Part shown: one piece after another, positions 28,025 to 38,041 of the stretch | Layout of the letters: every line of letters begins with the position of its first letter | How positions within the stretch are numbered: position 1 is the stretch's first letter | Source of the DNA: Mycolicibacterium sphagni | GTDB lineage: Bacteria > Actinomycetota > Actinomycetes > Mycobacteriales > Mycobacteriaceae | Assembly: GCF_002250655.1 (NCBI RefSeq) | Contig: NZ_NOZR01000009.1 | Coordinates: 124,001 to 188,000, forward strand | Direction of reading: 5' to 3' | Length of the DNA stretch: 64,000 nt | Notes under the pieces: model-generated | Seen by the model: only the letters and a program-made list of their open reading frames with translations | Databases searched by the model: none | Told to the model about the DNA's origin: nothing | Translations under genes and position numbers: made by a program

Positions 28025-29157
28025 CAGTGCCAGCGCAGAAGCACCAGTTCCGAGCAGAACCCGGGACCCATGGCCATCATCACGCTGGGGCCCGCTGCCG
28101 GATGCTTGGCAATGGTGTCGCGCAGCACGTGCAGCACCGAAGACGAGGAGATGTTGCCGATATCGGCCAGTGATCGCCAGGTCAGCTCGAGTGCCTCCTC
28201 AGGCAGTTCGAGGCTGCCGACGATGGCTTCGATGATCTTCGGGCCGCCCGGGTGGCAGACCCAGGTGCCGATATCGTCGATGCTCAGGCCGTGTGCGCCA
28301 AGGAATTCCGTGACGTCGGCGGGCAGGTAGCGCTCGATCACGTCGGGCAGGTCGGCGGACAGAACCAGCTCCAACCCGGACGCGCCAACGTCCCAGCCCA
28401 TGGTGCGCAACGAATCTGGATACAGATGGCTGCGTGAGTCGATGATGTCGGGGCCGCTGGCGTTGATCTTCTTGGCCCGTCGCTCACCGACCGCAACGAC
28501 GGCTCCGGCCCCATCTGCGAACAGGGCGCTGCCGACCAGTCCGGGCATTGTGGGCTTATTCGCCGTGTAGGTCATCGAGCACAGCTCCACGGACACCAGC
28601 ACCGCGACGCCGTCTGGGTCCCCGCGCAGGTAGTCGTGCAACCGGGCCACACCCGCCGCGCCTGCGACGCAGCCCAGCCCGAACATCGGCACCCGCCGCA
28701 CGTCGGGCCGCATCCCCAGGCGACCGGCGATACGGGCCTCCAGGGACGGAGCAGCGACACCCGTCACGGTCGTCGAGATCACCAGGTCTACATCTTCGGG
28801 ACGCAGGCCGGCTTCGTCGAGCGCACCGGCGATAGCAGCAGACCCCAGCTCGACAGCGTGCTCGATGAACAGATCGTTGGCTTGGCCGAAGTCTTTCAGC
28901 GCCGGGTATTCGTCCAACGGCATCACGAAGTGACGATTGTCGACCTTGGCGCTGCGGTGCAGACTGCGCAGGATCTCCTCGTACTCGCCGTACCCACCAA
29001 TGGTGAGGAACGCTTCGGTGATCTCGGCTTGGCTGAAGCGGTGCGGGGGCAATTCACCGCGCACACCGGCAATGACACTGATCGGACGCATGTCTTGGAT
29101 ACGAAGATCCTTCGCGGCTGGTTCACCAGTGTTTGCCTGTGAGCCCTCGTTTGACAC
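28024..29157 (-). CDS. Type III polyketide synthase (Pks10/Pks11-like)
   Basis: Chalcone-synthase-fold homodimer that extends a fatty acyl-CoA with malonyl units to alkylpyrones or alkylresorcinols. Catalytic triad visible: Cys in [10 protein letters not shown], His in [10 protein letters not shown], Asn in IGNISSSSV. 377 residues from GTG 29157, one base after the mmpL stop; ATG 29091 ([19 protein letters not shown]) is an alternative closer to Pks11. C-terminal [15 protein letters not shown] matches mycobacterial Pks10/Pks11. First enzyme of the cluster and directly behind the transporter. Confidence 0.93.
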   Translation of the reverse strand: MSNEGSQANTGEPAAKDLRIQDMRPISVIAGVRGELPPHRFSQAEITEAFLTIGGYGEYEEILRSLHRSAKVDNRHFVMPLDEYPALKDFGQANDLFIEHAVELGSAAIAGALDEAGLRPEDVDLVISTTVTGVAAPSLEARIAGRLGMRPDVRRVPMFGLGCVAGAAGVARLHDYLRGDPDGVAVLVSVELCSMTYTANKPTMPGLVGSALFADGAGAVVAVGERRAKKINASGPDIIDSRSHLYPDSLRTMGWDVGASGLELVLSADLPDVIERYLPADVTEFLGAHGLSIDDIGTWVCHPGGPKIIEAIVGSLELPEEALELTWRSLADIGNISSSSVLHVLRDTIAKHPAAGPSVMMAMGPGFCSELVLLRWH

Positions 29158-29158
29158 G

Positions 29159-31456
29159 TCATCCAGTATGCCTGGCCGGGCCGGCTTCGCGTATGCCAAC
29201 CCGTTGGTGCATCCACACCAGCGGCTTGGGCGCCCACCAGTTCCACCGACCCATGACGTGCATAAACGCCGGTACCAGGACGAGCCGCACCAGTGTCGCG
29301 TCGGCCAGCACAGCCAGCGCCAGGCCGAGTCCGAACATCCGCATGAACGACACGTGAGCGGCTGTCAACGCCGCGAACGAGATTGCCATGATCAGGGCAG
29401 CAGCGGTGATCACGCGGCCGGTGTGAGCCACGCCGAGAGCGACGCTCTCGTCGTTGTCCGCGACGCCACCCTGAGGCGATGCGAGCCAAAATTCCCGGAT
29501 CCTGGACACCAGGAACACCTCGTAGTCCATCGACAGTCCGAAAGCGATACAGAACAACAGGACCGGAATATTGGCTACCAGGGTCCCGGTCGACGTCGTG
29601 CCGAGCGCATCGAGATGGCCGTCCTGGAAGATCCACACCATGGCGCCGAACGCCGCCGTCAGCGAGAGAACATTGAGCACAAGCGCCTTGAGAGGCAACA
29701 CCAGGCTTCCCGTCAGCAGGAACAGCAGCACCACCATGATCGCCGCGATCAACCCCAGCACCACGGGAAGCCTCGAGGTGATGGCGTCGACGCTGTCCCG
29801 GTTGGTTTGGGCCATACCGGTGAACTCGACCGTCCGGTTGCCGGGCGTACTCACGTCGTGCAGCCGGTCGAGTTGGGTTGCCGAACGGTCGGAGAACAGA
29901 GGCGCGGCGCATTCCACGGTGAGCAGCGCACTGCCCGACGCCAGCCCGGTCGCCGCCGTCGGCACCCCCACCGGATTTCCACGCACGTAAGCGCCCACCG
30001 GCGCGGACACTGCCGTCACATCGGGGACTCGTGACAAGTCCGCGGCGTATCGGGCGATCTGAGCGTCGGACAGCCCATTCGCATCCGGGATCACGATGGG
30101 GATCGCGGTTTCGGAATCGTTGGTGAAGTCGCTGCGCAACTGGTCGCCCACCTGGTGCGCCGACGCCGACGTGGGTAGCACGCGGTCGTCGGGGAATCCG
30201 GGACGCACACTGAGAAAGGGCAGACCCAGAATCACCAGCAAAACCACCCCGGCCAGGCCGATCGGCACCGCGCGCTTCATTACGAATCGCGTTGAGCGGT
30301 ACCAGAATTGCTCTTCGACGGGCCGCGGGGTGGGTTCTGCCCGGCCGAGCATGCGGCGAAGTAGACGGCGCACGTCGAGCGCGTCGAGTCGATCGCCGAG
30401 CATGCTGATCGCGGCGGGCGTGATCACGATCGCGGCCAGCGCGGCGAATGCCACGGTGGCCACACCCGCGTAGGCGAACGATTTCAGGAAGTGCATCGGG
30501 AACAGCACCATGACGCCCATCGACAACGCGACCGTGGTGCCGGAGAACAGCACGGTGCGGCCCGCGGAGACCATGGTCCGCATCAGCGCCTCGTCGCGGT
30601 CGTGCCCCTCGGCCAGTTCGTCGCGATAGCGGCTGATCATCAGCAGGGTGTAGTCGATGGCTAGCGCCAGCCCCATTGCGGTGGTGAGATTCAGCGCGAA
30701 GATCGAGACATCGGTGAAGAAAGTCGTCACCCGCAGGACAGCCAAGGCACCGAGGATCGCCATCAGCCCGACGGCGACCGGCAGTGCGGCGGCGAAGACG
30801 CCACCGAACACCCACACCAGAACCAGGAAACTCAGCGGGATCGCAATGGACTCCATCAGCAGCAGGTCATGCTGGGATTGCTGAGTCACCTGCAGATTGA
30901 CCATCGCAGTGCCGCCGGTGCGCACGACGATGCCGTCGCGGTCGCGACTGATCTGGTTGGACAGATCTCTGGCGTAGGTCTGCTGACTGGCTTCGTCACC
31001 GGTGATTCCGGCCGAGATCAGGCCCGACTTCTCGTCGCGGCTGACCAGCGCGTCCGCCGCCTGCGGCGGAGATGTCCAGGGTGAGCTGATCCCGGTGACA
31101 TGGCCGGACCGCTTGAGCTGGTCGATGACATCGAGCGCGACCGCGCGCGTGGCCGGGCTGTCGAATCGATCGGAGGTCACGACCACCAGGAAGGGGACGT
31201 CGCCCTGCCCGAACTTCTCGGTCAGCAGGTCGCTGGCGCGGGACGATTGCGAGTTCGGGTCGGCGAAGCCGCTGGGAGACAGATGCTTGGCGACGGGTAC
31301 GCCGAAGATGCCGATCGCCACGATAACGAGGATCGCTACCGCGACCACCTGGCGCGGCGCGGCAATGGCTAGCCGGGCGATCGCTCGCAGCAATGGTTCG
31401 TCCTTTGGTTCAGCCCTGCCTTCTGCTGATACGTACAGGACCAGCAGGAGGTTCAC
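29159..31456 (-). CDS. MmpL-family RND transporter
   Basis: Inner-membrane lipid exporter, 765 residues from GTG 31456, which has a GGGGAGG ribosome site about five bases upstream. Twelve transmembrane helices in two halves with two periplasmic porter domains. TM4 region [20 protein letters not shown] and TM10 region [20 protein letters not shown] both carry the Asp-Tyr pairs of MmpL proton relays. The one-base gap to the PKS gene implies that it exports the polyketide product. Its 5' end overlaps the decayed methyltransferase remnant. Confidence 0.9.
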   Translation of the reverse strand: MNLLLVLYVSAEGRAEPKDEPLLRAIARLAIAAPRQVVAVAILVIVAIGIFGVPVAKHLSPSGFADPNSQSSRASDLLTEKFGQGDVPFLVVVTSDRFDSPATRAVALDVIDQLKRSGHVTGISSPWTSPPQAADALVSRDEKSGLISAGITGDEASQQTYARDLSNQISRDRDGIVVRTGGTAMVNLQVTQQSQHDLLLMESIAIPLSFLVLVWVFGGVFAAALPVAVGLMAILGALAVLRVTTFFTDVSIFALNLTTAMGLALAIDYTLLMISRYRDELAEGHDRDEALMRTMVSAGRTVLFSGTTVALSMGVMVLFPMHFLKSFAYAGVATVAFAALAAIVITPAAISMLGDRLDALDVRRLLRRMLGRAEPTPRPVEEQFWYRSTRFVMKRAVPIGLAGVVLLVILGLPFLSVRPGFPDDRVLPTSASAHQVGDQLRSDFTNDSETAIPIVIPDANGLSDAQIARYAADLSRVPDVTAVSAPVGAYVRGNPVGVPTAATGLASGSALLTVECAAPLFSDRSATQLDRLHDVSTPGNRTVEFTGMAQTNRDSVDAITSRLPVVLGLIAAIMVVLLFLLTGSLVLPLKALVLNVLSLTAAFGAMVWIFQDGHLDALGTTSTGTLVANIPVLLFCIAFGLSMDYEVFLVSRIREFWLASPQGGVADNDESVALGVAHTGRVITAAALIMAISFAALTAAHVSFMRMFGLGLALAVLADATLVRLVLVPAFMHVMGRWNWWAPKPLVWMHQRVGIREAGPARHTG

Positions 31457-31946
31457 TACGCCTCCCCGAACGGCTTCGCGCCCTACCCGGCAACGGTAGC
31501 CAATAGGGCACGCTGCGCGCATACGCAATGAAGACGGCGCCGAACACGCGGCGGAACCGCGCCTCCTTGAAAAGTGGACCCACCAGGCAATATGCGGTGA
31601 AAATGAGGGCGACCACCAGCTGGTCGGGCGTCCACGTCGGCACCGTCCAGACCGTCAGGGTGAAGGCGACATAGATCGGCTGCCGAACCAATCGGAAAAG
31701 ACCAGTGGTCGGCATGCTCGGATACACCGGGCGCCGGCCACGCAACAGTGCGATCCAGCCCAGCGTGCCGATCTGGACCGACAGGCCGGCGTCGTACATG
31801 GCCTTGCCGAGCAGCAGCCAGGCGCACGCATACAGCACGTCGAGGACGACCAGCGCCGGGCCGTGGGCCTGCCACCAGATCGTGCCGGACGGGGACCATA
31901 ACGCGAAAAGCGCGAACACCTGAAGCGACGCGACGGTAGCAGGGCA
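31410..31946 (-). pseudogene. N-terminally truncated NnrU/MddA/ICMT-like methyltransferase
   Basis: The C-terminal two thirds of an integral-membrane methyltransferase remains: VASLQVFALFALWSPSG, GLFRLVRQPIYVAFTLTVWT and FRRVFGAVFIAYARSVPYWL are typical. Upstream of about 31946 the homology stops in all frames, and the terminator of the next gene begins about 100 bases further on, so the first transmembrane helices and the start codon are missing. The 3' end runs into the mmpL start. It is a second ICMT-like relic beside the polyketide cluster. Confidence 0.6.
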
Positions 31947-32041
31947 TCGGCTGGGAGACGATGGAACACCGTAGCCACATGGAATACCAGAATCTGGTGC
32001 CCGACCGGGTCCTCGAGTCGCGGTATCTGGGCTGAACACAA

Positions 32042-32074
32042 GGGTCCCCTCCCGCACGGAGCGGAAGGGGACCC
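32042..32074 (-). terminator. Terminator of the histidine phosphatase gene
   Basis: GGGTCCCCTCCCGC (32042-32055) and GCGGAAGGGGACCC (32061-32074) form a 14-bp stem with one mismatch, just past the minus-strand stop at 32080. Confidence 0.7.
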
Positions 32075-32079
32075 GCGCG

Positions 32080-33315
32080 TCAGGCAGCAGCTTTGTGCGT
32101 GCCGGCCCGTCGGCTGGAACCGGTTCCCTTCTTGGCTCCCCCGTCTGCCTTGTCGGTTGACGCGCTCTGGCTGGTGTCGTCTGACGTCGCCTGAGCCGAG
32201 CTGTCGCGGCGGGTCGAGCCGGCGCCGGCTTTACCCGGCTCGACCTTGTTGCCGTCGCCCAGATCCGTTGCGCCGTTCGAGGTTTCCTCCGTCGCTTGCG
32301 TTGTCGCTGCCGCAGACGTCGACTTCGTCTTGGCCGCAACGGACGTGGAAGTGGCTGCCGCGCCGCCCGGCAGCGCGCCACGGATCGCCTGGGCGATATC
32401 GGTCACCGTGTTCTTGACAAAGGCGACGCCGGCCTTGGCGACCATGACGACACCGTCGCGGACTGCGGCTACAACCTGGCTGAAATCGCGAGACTTGAGG
32501 GCCTGCACCACGTTGTAGACCGCGGTCTGCGGTGCCACCACCAAATCACGCACGTTGACGAACAGCTTGGTGCCGAGCGACGGGGTCTGGCTGACCTGGA
32601 CGCCGTCCCAGCTGACCAGCGTCCAGCCGTCCTCCGGATTGCCGGTCACCACCACGACGGCGGTGTTGCCCAGCGTGTGGGTGAGCATCAGCAAAATGTC
32701 GGGATTCTTGACGTTCATCATCGTCCAGATCATGATCGTGGCGCCGTGGGAGAACAGCAGCGGATTGGTATCACCGTTGGCGATCACATCGTTGATCACG
32801 CCGTTGACCCGGGCCTCGAACCCGTTGCCGTTCTCGCCGCCGGGGATTGGCAGGCTGCGCAGGCCGAGCGTCCAAGCCACCGGGATCAGGAAGTAGGCGA
32901 TGCGGCCGAGTCCGCTGTCGATGGGGGATCCTTCGAAGATGCCCGCGCTGATCTCGTGGATACCGGCTTCCTCGTACACCGGGAGGTTCGGCAGAAGTGC
33001 TTCCAGCGGCGCCGCGGTCTCTTGGGTGCGAATCATGTTCGAGGTGTAGATGCTGTCGTAGCCACCATCTTTGAGCTGCTGGGCGATGGCCTCGGCCTGC
33101 TGCTCACCGAGCGCGGTGAGTTGGGGTCCGGGGACCGACGTGTCGATCCCGGCACCAGCGATGTTGCCGTAGGACTCGCCGTGCCGCACCCAGGTGAGGG
33201 TGATCGAATCGGCCGCCCAGGCCGGCAGCGCCGACGTCAGGAACAGCGCCACGGCCGCAAAGACAGTCGTGATCGCCTTCAGTGTCAGGCGCCGAGCGCC
33301 TGTGTGATCTCGCAT
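32080..33315 (-). CDS. Secreted histidine phosphatase family protein
   Basis: Phosphoglycerate-mutase-like phosphatase exported by a Sec signal peptide (hydrophobic stretch then LPAWAADS). About 411 residues; ATG 33315 is preferred for its GGAG six bases upstream, ATG 33327 also possible. Phosphohistidine motif LTWVRHGESYGN, TSNMIRTQETAAPL and the second histidine in LLFSHGATIMIW. The last 110 residues are low-complexity Ala/Thr/Ser/Lys sequence of the kind seen in cell-wall-associated mycobacterial proteins. Substrate unknown. Confidence 0.85.
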   Translation of the reverse strand: MRDHTGARRLTLKAITTVFAAVALFLTSALPAWAADSITLTWVRHGESYGNIAGAGIDTSVPGPQLTALGEQQAEAIAQQLKDGGYDSIYTSNMIRTQETAAPLEALLPNLPVYEEAGIHEISAGIFEGSPIDSGLGRIAYFLIPVAWTLGLRSLPIPGGENGNGFEARVNGVINDVIANGDTNPLLFSHGATIMIWTMMNVKNPDILLMLTHTLGNTAVVVVTGNPEDGWTLVSWDGVQVSQTPSLGTKLFVNVRDLVVAPQTAVYNVVQALKSRDFSQVVAAVRDGVVMVAKAGVAFVKNTVTDIAQAIRGALPGGAAATSTSVAAKTKSTSAAATTQATEETSNGATDLGDGNKVEPGKAGAGSTRRDSSAQATSDDTSQSASTDKADGGAKKGTGSSRRAGTHKAAA

Positions 33316-33369
33316 CCCAAACTCCATCCAGATCCCCCGTCGGTGCTACAACGCACAGACACTAGCGGC

Positions 33370-33385
33370 TGTGCGATCGGTCACA
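33370..33385. promoter_or_regulatory. CRP-like site upstream of the histidine phosphatase
   Basis: TGTGC-GATCGG-TCACA matches the mycobacterial CRP consensus TGTGA-N6-TCACA at 9 of 10 defined bases, 55 bases upstream of the minus-strand start. Confidence 0.4.
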
Positions 33386-33507
33386 GTACACAATCGCAAA
33401 TCTGTCTACAAACCCCCAGGCTGGGGTATGTCAGCAACCTAACGACTTCGTAATTTCTCGGTATCGACACTCGCCAGCGGCGCATTGCCGTGGTGTCGTG
33501 GAAAGCG

Positions 33508-34068
33508 ATGCCCTCTCACCTGATCCGCGCCGCAGGCATTGCGGCGGCCGCGGCATGCTCCGCGTTGCTCCTGACTGCTCTGCCACACGCCGGCGCCGCC
33601 CCCGCCTTCGACTCACAGGGATATGTCGACTCGACTGCGCGCTGCCCGTCCGCCGCGGTGCTGTTCGGTAGCACCGACAGTTCCCGGGTAGCGATCTGCA
33701 AGACGTCCGGCGGATACGAATACCGCGGCGTGCGGGTCACCGATGGCGCGAAGCTGATTCTGTCCGCGTCCAGCTCAGGCAACGGCTCCTATGCCGCCGC
33801 CAACAACGGCATCACCTACACAGTCAGCTCGAGTTCCTTGGTGGTGAGCTCCGCAGGCAGCGTGGTTCGCACAGAGTCGTGGGTGGATTTCCACGGTCCC
33901 CAGACGTCGCAGTCGCAGACCTCGACGACTTCGAGCTCGTCATCGTCGACCTCGACTTCATCGTCTGCACCGACGACGTCGGCTACCCCGACCAGCACGA
34001 CCCCGACGTCGACCACCCCGCTACCGCCACCGATGGCCGCCGAGGTGGGTGGCGGCAGCAGCCACTGA
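33508..34068 (+). CDS. Secreted Ser/Thr-rich hypothetical protein
   Basis: 186 residues from ATG 33508 (GGAAAG just upstream; GTG 33490 is an alternative). A Sec signal peptide with cleavage near AGAAPAFD precedes a domain of about 100 residues with two cysteines (TARCPSAAV and AICKTSGG), likely a disulfide. The last 60 residues are a Ser/Thr/Pro tract ending GGGSSH, a likely target for Pmt O-mannosylation. Family not recognised. Confidence 0.7.
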   Translation: MPSHLIRAAGIAAAAACSALLLTALPHAGAAPAFDSQGYVDSTARCPSAAVLFGSTDSSRVAICKTSGGYEYRGVRVTDGAKLILSASSSGNGSYAAANNGITYTVSSSSLVVSSAGSVVRTESWVDFHGPQTSQSQTSTTSSSSSSTSTSSSAPTTSATPTSTTPTSTTPLPPPMAAEVGGGSSH

Positions 34069-34239
34069 CACGCCCGCGCGTCCCCAAAATTGGCTCTTCT
34101 GGTCTGAATTGGGCCAGCTGAGCGATCTGTCGGTGTCGACGTCCTGCAGCGACTGCGCGATCCTGTTCAGCCACCTGATGGCCAAGTCCGAAGCGGACAT
34201 CGAGCGAATGGTGCGCGCTGGCGTAGGCGGCTAGCCGGC

Positions 34240-35460
34240 TCAAGTGAAGGTGAGCCGAAGCCGCTCGAGGCGTCGCACAAGAAGACTCGGCAGCCATCTG
34301 CCGAGTTCGGCGACCTCGATCGTCGATGTGCGTTCGAGCAGCTGCCCGATGACGATCTGAGCCTCCAACCGTGCCAGCGCCGCGCCGATGCAGTAGTGCG
34401 CGCCCTTTCCGAAACTGATGTGCCCCTTGCCTGCCGGCCTGTCGAGCCGGAACTCCGCGGGATCGTCGAAGTGGGCCGGGTCGCGATTGGCCGCTCCCCA
34501 CAGGAGGAGCAGACGGGAACCCGCTTCGAGTTCGGTACCGAACAGCTCGGTGTCGTTGACGACGTGACGGTAGTGGCCCCGGAACGGCGGCTCATAGCGG
34601 AGTACTTCTTCAAGAAACGGCCCGAGTAGATCGGGGCGGTCTCGAATCTGCTCGGCGACGTTCGGCTGCTTCGCGAGAACGTAAGCGGCAGAACCGATCA
34701 ACGACGCCGTCGATTCACCTCCGGCACTGAAGAGCGTGATCATCATGGCCTGGGCAGCCACTGCGCTCAACCCCCCGGTCGAACATGCCACGGCCAGATC
34801 CCCCAGCAGGTTGTCGCGTGGTTCGGTGCTCGCCCGAGCGAACTGCTCGGTGATGTAGGCGCTGAGTTCGAGCACAGCAGCACCGGCCGATTCCATTTGG
34901 GCTTGCGTCACCAGACCTTCGACCATTTGGGTCGCGGCGTAACCCCAACCGATGAGGGCGTCGACATCGGCGTCGGGGACGCCGATGATCCGGCCGACAA
35001 TCATCATCGGCAGCCGGTTGGCCATCGCGCTCATCCATTCGATCCCGACGTCTGTGGCACTTGCCTCCCACAAGCCCGCTGCGGCATCGGAGATATATGG
35101 TTCGAAGGCGCGGATGCGCTTTGCGGCCAGCTGCGGCAGCAGGAGTTTTCGGTGCACCGAGTGTGCGGGCTCGTCGGCGGTCGCCAACGCCTGGATTTCC
35201 CCGCCGAGCTCGCCCACCTCGAAGGCCGACACTGTGCGGGGCGGTTGATAGATCATCGTGGCCGTCAAGTTCGACGAGAAGTCTTCGCACCGTGCGACCG
35301 CCTCGGCGACGGCCGCCCAACTGCTCACGGCATAGAAGCTCGACTCCCCGATGGGGTGGACGTGACCGGCCCGATGCATCGCCGTGTACAGCTCGTGCGG
35401 ATCCTGGATGTAGCGATCGTCGAACAGCGCCAGCCCGAGGCCGGTATCCGCCGATGTCAT
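34240..35460 (-). CDS. Cytochrome P450
   Basis: Haem-thiolate monooxygenase, 406 residues, soluble bacterial type. I-helix LFSAGGESTAS (the usual acid is Glu and the Thr is kept as ST), K-helix ExxR in EEVLRYEPP, and the haem-binding loop ISFGKGAHYCIGAALARLEA with the cysteine ligand. No ferredoxin or reductase gene is adjacent. It is divergent from a TetR regulator with a palindrome in the shared promoter region, so it is probably repressor-controlled. Substrate unknown. Confidence 0.92.
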   Translation of the reverse strand: MTSADTGLGLALFDDRYIQDPHELYTAMHRAGHVHPIGESSFYAVSSWAAVAEAVARCEDFSSNLTATMIYQPPRTVSAFEVGELGGEIQALATADEPAHSVHRKLLLPQLAAKRIRAFEPYISDAAAGLWEASATDVGIEWMSAMANRLPMMIVGRIIGVPDADVDALIGWGYAATQMVEGLVTQAQMESAGAAVLELSAYITEQFARASTEPRDNLLGDLAVACSTGGLSAVAAQAMMITLFSAGGESTASLIGSAAYVLAKQPNVAEQIRDRPDLLGPFLEEVLRYEPPFRGHYRHVVNDTELFGTELEAGSRLLLLWGAANRDPAHFDDPAEFRLDRPAGKGHISFGKGAHYCIGAALARLEAQIVIGQLLERTSTIEVAELGRWLPSLLVRRLERLRLTFT

Positions 35461-35598
35461 GTCCCTACGCTGAGCCGCCGCCCGCGCTGCGTCAATCGCG
35501 GTCGGAAAAGTCGCGAACCGCTTTTCCCACTAGGTGCTCCATAAGTCTCAGCGGTGCCACGTCAGCTGCGGAGATGTAGACATTTACGAGTATCTGTG

Positions 35599-35612
35599 TC
35601 TCATATTTGAGA
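35599..35612. promoter_or_regulatory. TetR operator candidate between P450 and tetR
   Basis: TCTCA-TATT-TGAGA, perfect 5-bp arms, in the AT-rich 184-bp intergenic region and 33 bases before the TetR start. Confidence 0.45.
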
Positions 35613-35644
35613 ACATTTGGCGATAGTGACGCAGGGAGAGATCC

Positions 35645-36253
35645 ATGGTTCGCGACGATTGGGTGGTCGGTGGCGACCGGCGCGCGGCGGCGGCCGATCG
35701 TATCTACGCAGCAGCGGCCGAGCTCGTCTTACGCGAGGGCCTGGACGCCTTCGACATCGACACGTTGGCGGCAAAGGTGCACTGCTCGCGTGCGACCATC
35801 TATCGCCATGCCGGGGGCAAGGCGCAGATTCGCGACGCCGTATTGGTGCGCCTCGCAACTGGAATCACCGACAAGGTCCGCCGAGCCGTCGCCGGGCTCA
35901 GTGGCTCGGAACGAGTGATCACCGCGATCACCGTGGCACTCCAGCAGATTCGCTCGGATCCGCTGCGACGAATGATGTTCGCCGCGGGCAATTCGCCGGA
36001 TGTGCGGGAATTGCATGCCTCTCCCGTGCTCGCCCATCTCGCCGCAGAGCTCACCGGCATCACCGATGACGATCCGCAAGCAGCGCAATGGATCGTGCGT
36101 GTCGTCGTGTCGCTGGCCCACTCCCCGATCGCGAATGTCCGCGACGAGCGCAAGGCTCTGGAACGCTTCGTGGCACCCGCCTTCGACGCGACCGCCGGCG
36201 CCGACACGACGAAGCAGACCACCGCGCCGGCGCCGCGCACGTCTACCGATTGA
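35645..36253 (+). CDS. TetR-family regulator next to P450
   Basis: 202 residues; AGGGAGAG lies just ahead of the ATG. The N-terminal helix-turn-helix spans about residues 15-60 (AAKVHCSRATIYRHAGGK). The C-terminal ligand domain is unremarkable, with a disordered Thr/Pro tail. Divergent from the P450, which it probably represses. Its last 11 bases overlap the convergent membrane protein gene. Confidence 0.85.
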   Translation: MVRDDWVVGGDRRAAAADRIYAAAAELVLREGLDAFDIDTLAAKVHCSRATIYRHAGGKAQIRDAVLVRLATGITDKVRRAVAGLSGSERVITAITVALQQIRSDPLRRMMFAAGNSPDVRELHASPVLAHLAAELTGITDDDPQAAQWIVRVVVSLAHSPIANVRDERKALERFVAPAFDATAGADTTKQTTAPAPRTSTD

Positions 36254-37025
36254 GGATCGAAACAGCCTCGTACAGCGGGTCATTCGTAGTGGATATGCCC
36301 CCAATGAACGGGTGGGACAGCTCGAGGATGAGAAACAGATTGGTCGCGACGATCACGCCGACGATCGCCACCATGGGGTAGTGCATACCCGGCTTCTCGA
36401 CCCCGTAGATGACGACGGTGCCCAGCACCATGGCGCTGGTCAGAAAAATGACCGCCCACAATGGCCATGGCGGCCCAGTGTCTTCCCGCGCTGTCAGCAG
36501 GCGCACCGTACGCGCCTGACTTATCTTGTCCAGGTTGGCATATGACGTCGAAAGGAGCGCCTTCTGACTGTCGGTAGTCGCCGTGATCTGATGGTAGGCC
36601 GCCGATAGCTGCGTCAGCGCAGTGTCGGCCTCAGGTGACCGTGTCCCGGTTCCGCTGTCCCATTCCGCGATTACAGCTTTCTCGTAGCCGAGCAGGCTCG
36701 CCCGGATGCGGTCGCCGTCGGTCTTAGCGAAAACACCTAGATCCCTTGCCATTTCGACTGCGGCTGCGCCTTCGTCCCTGGCGTTGGCATCGGCAGAGTT
36801 GATCTGCCCCCACATCGACGAGACGATGAATCCGATGAAGAAGGCGTAGATGAAGCCGATGAAACTGTACGTGAACTTGGTGACGTCATTGTGTTCGTCT
36901 CGGGTCAATGCGGGGAACTGGTGCCGGACCCATTTGACGAGCAACATCGCTGCCCCGGCGACGACGACGATCAGCCCGAGGAGAAGCAGCGCTGCTGGGA
37001 TGTTGCTCACTATCCATGCACTCAT
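36243..37025 (-). CDS. DUF4239 (bestrophin-like) membrane protein
   Basis: 260 residues with four hydrophobic segments: residues about 5-30, 52-72, 190-210 and 215-240. The middle soluble part is helical and acidic. The FTYSFIGFIYAFFIGFIVS helix followed by a long periplasmic or cytoplasmic loop is the layout of DUF4239 proteins. Function unknown. A TAAAGT eight bases before the ATG suggests a near-leaderless transcript. Confidence 0.7.
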   Translation of the reverse strand: MSAWIVSNIPAALLLLGLIVVVAGAAMLLVKWVRHQFPALTRDEHNDVTKFTYSFIGFIYAFFIGFIVSSMWGQINSADANARDEGAAAVEMARDLGVFAKTDGDRIRASLLGYEKAVIAEWDSGTGTRSPEADTALTQLSAAYHQITATTDSQKALLSTSYANLDKISQARTVRLLTAREDTGPPWPLWAVIFLTSAMVLGTVVIYGVEKPGMHYPMVAIVGVIVATNLFLILELSHPFIGGISTTNDPLYEAVSILNR

Positions 37026-37117
37026 CAGCGACCACTTTATGGGTTTCCGGGCATCCGGGGTGCGAGATCGACCGTGGACCCATGTCCGGATGGACTGCGG
37101 CCGGCCAACGTTTGAAA

Positions 37118-37720
37118 CTAGCGGGATTCGATACTGCGCAGGGTCCTGATCACGTAGTCATCGATCATCGCGCTCTGGGCCGGCCAGTCGTGCGTGGTTG
37201 TCAGCAGCGCGTACAGGCCGAGCAGGAAGAACACCGCGCTGTTGATCGGAACCACCGCGGGATCCACCTCGCCGCGCTGCTGGGCACGCTCGATTTCCCC
37301 GGCGACGGCAACGATGACCGGATGCTCGTTGCTCTCGTCCGCGGGCCGCGTCTGCGAGAAGTGCAGTGCCAGAAAGTCTTTGAAAAGAACAGCTCCGAGC
37401 CGCCGCTCCAGGCCCATCACGAGGCGGACGGCCTCGTTGAGTGTCGAGGCGATGTCGTGTTCGGAATCGGCCACGTGGCGGCCGACTTGCTTGGCGATGC
37501 GGTCTTCTTCACGGCGCTCCAGCTCCAGCAGCACGTGTTCCTTCGTGGGGAAATGAAAGAAGAATGTGCCGTGCGCGACACCGGCCGCGGCGACAATGAC
37601 GCCGACATCAGCTGCGGCGATACCGGACCGCTTGAATTCGGCGATGGCCGCACCCATCAGGCGTTCCCGGGTCTGCAGCCGCTTGGCCTCGCGGGCCGAC
37701 GGCTTGCCCACCACTGACAT
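37118..37720 (-). CDS. TetR-family regulator downstream of aldehyde dehydrogenases
   Basis: 200 residues from ATG 37720 (MSVVGKPSAREAKRLQTRER). HTH at about 20-60, with GVAHGTFFFHFPTKEHVL as recognition helix and linker. It lies downstream of an aldehyde dehydrogenase and a decayed second one on the same strand and may regulate them. TATCGT six bases upstream of the ATG may be its own -10. Confidence 0.85.
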   Translation of the reverse strand: MSVVGKPSAREAKRLQTRERLMGAAIAEFKRSGIAAADVGVIVAAAGVAHGTFFFHFPTKEHVLLELERREEDRIAKQVGRHVADSEHDIASTLNEAVRLVMGLERRLGAVLFKDFLALHFSQTRPADESNEHPVIVAVAGEIERAQQRGEVDPAVVPINSAVFFLLGLYALLTTTHDWPAQSAMIDDYVIRTLRSIESR

Positions 37721-37771
37721 GCGGCAACGATATCGCTTCCTGGCAGCTCCGATGGTGAATGACTTCAGCAG

Positions 37772-38021
37772 TTTCACCCAAAACCTGTCCTGCGCGAAGC
37801 TCATTGGCCATGCGGTGAGCGCGGCCAAGGCGCTCGGTCCAGATGGCTCCGGCCAGGCCGTATTCCGTGTCATTCGCGGCGGGGAGCTTGCGCCAGAAAC
37901 CTGACTCGAACGTCTCGCGGGCGCGGGCCACCGCGGCGTCGACGGCGGCCTTGTCGGCGTCGACGACCTCGGCGATCAGCTCCTCGGTGGACGGATTGAA
38001 GACCTCGATGGTGTCAGTCAT
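37772..38021 (-). pseudogene. Aldehyde dehydrogenase with large internal deletion
   Basis: From ATG 38021 the frame reads MTDTIEVFNPSTEELIAEVV and on to ESGFWRKLPA, the N-terminal 48 residues of an ALDH. It then jumps without frameshift to ANDTEYGLAGAIWTERLGR and ELRAGQV, which in intact ALDHs lie about 320 residues later. Beyond about 37772 homology is lost and the frame runs into tetR. The catalytic Glu and Cys are both deleted, so it cannot be an active enzyme. Confidence 0.75.
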
Positions 38022-38041
38022 TTGGATGCCGCCCTTTTCGA

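Noticed and set aside
28923..30815. 630-residue minus-strand frame within mmpL
   Set aside because: Shadow of mmpL in another frame; Arg/Gly-rich with no recognisable motif.
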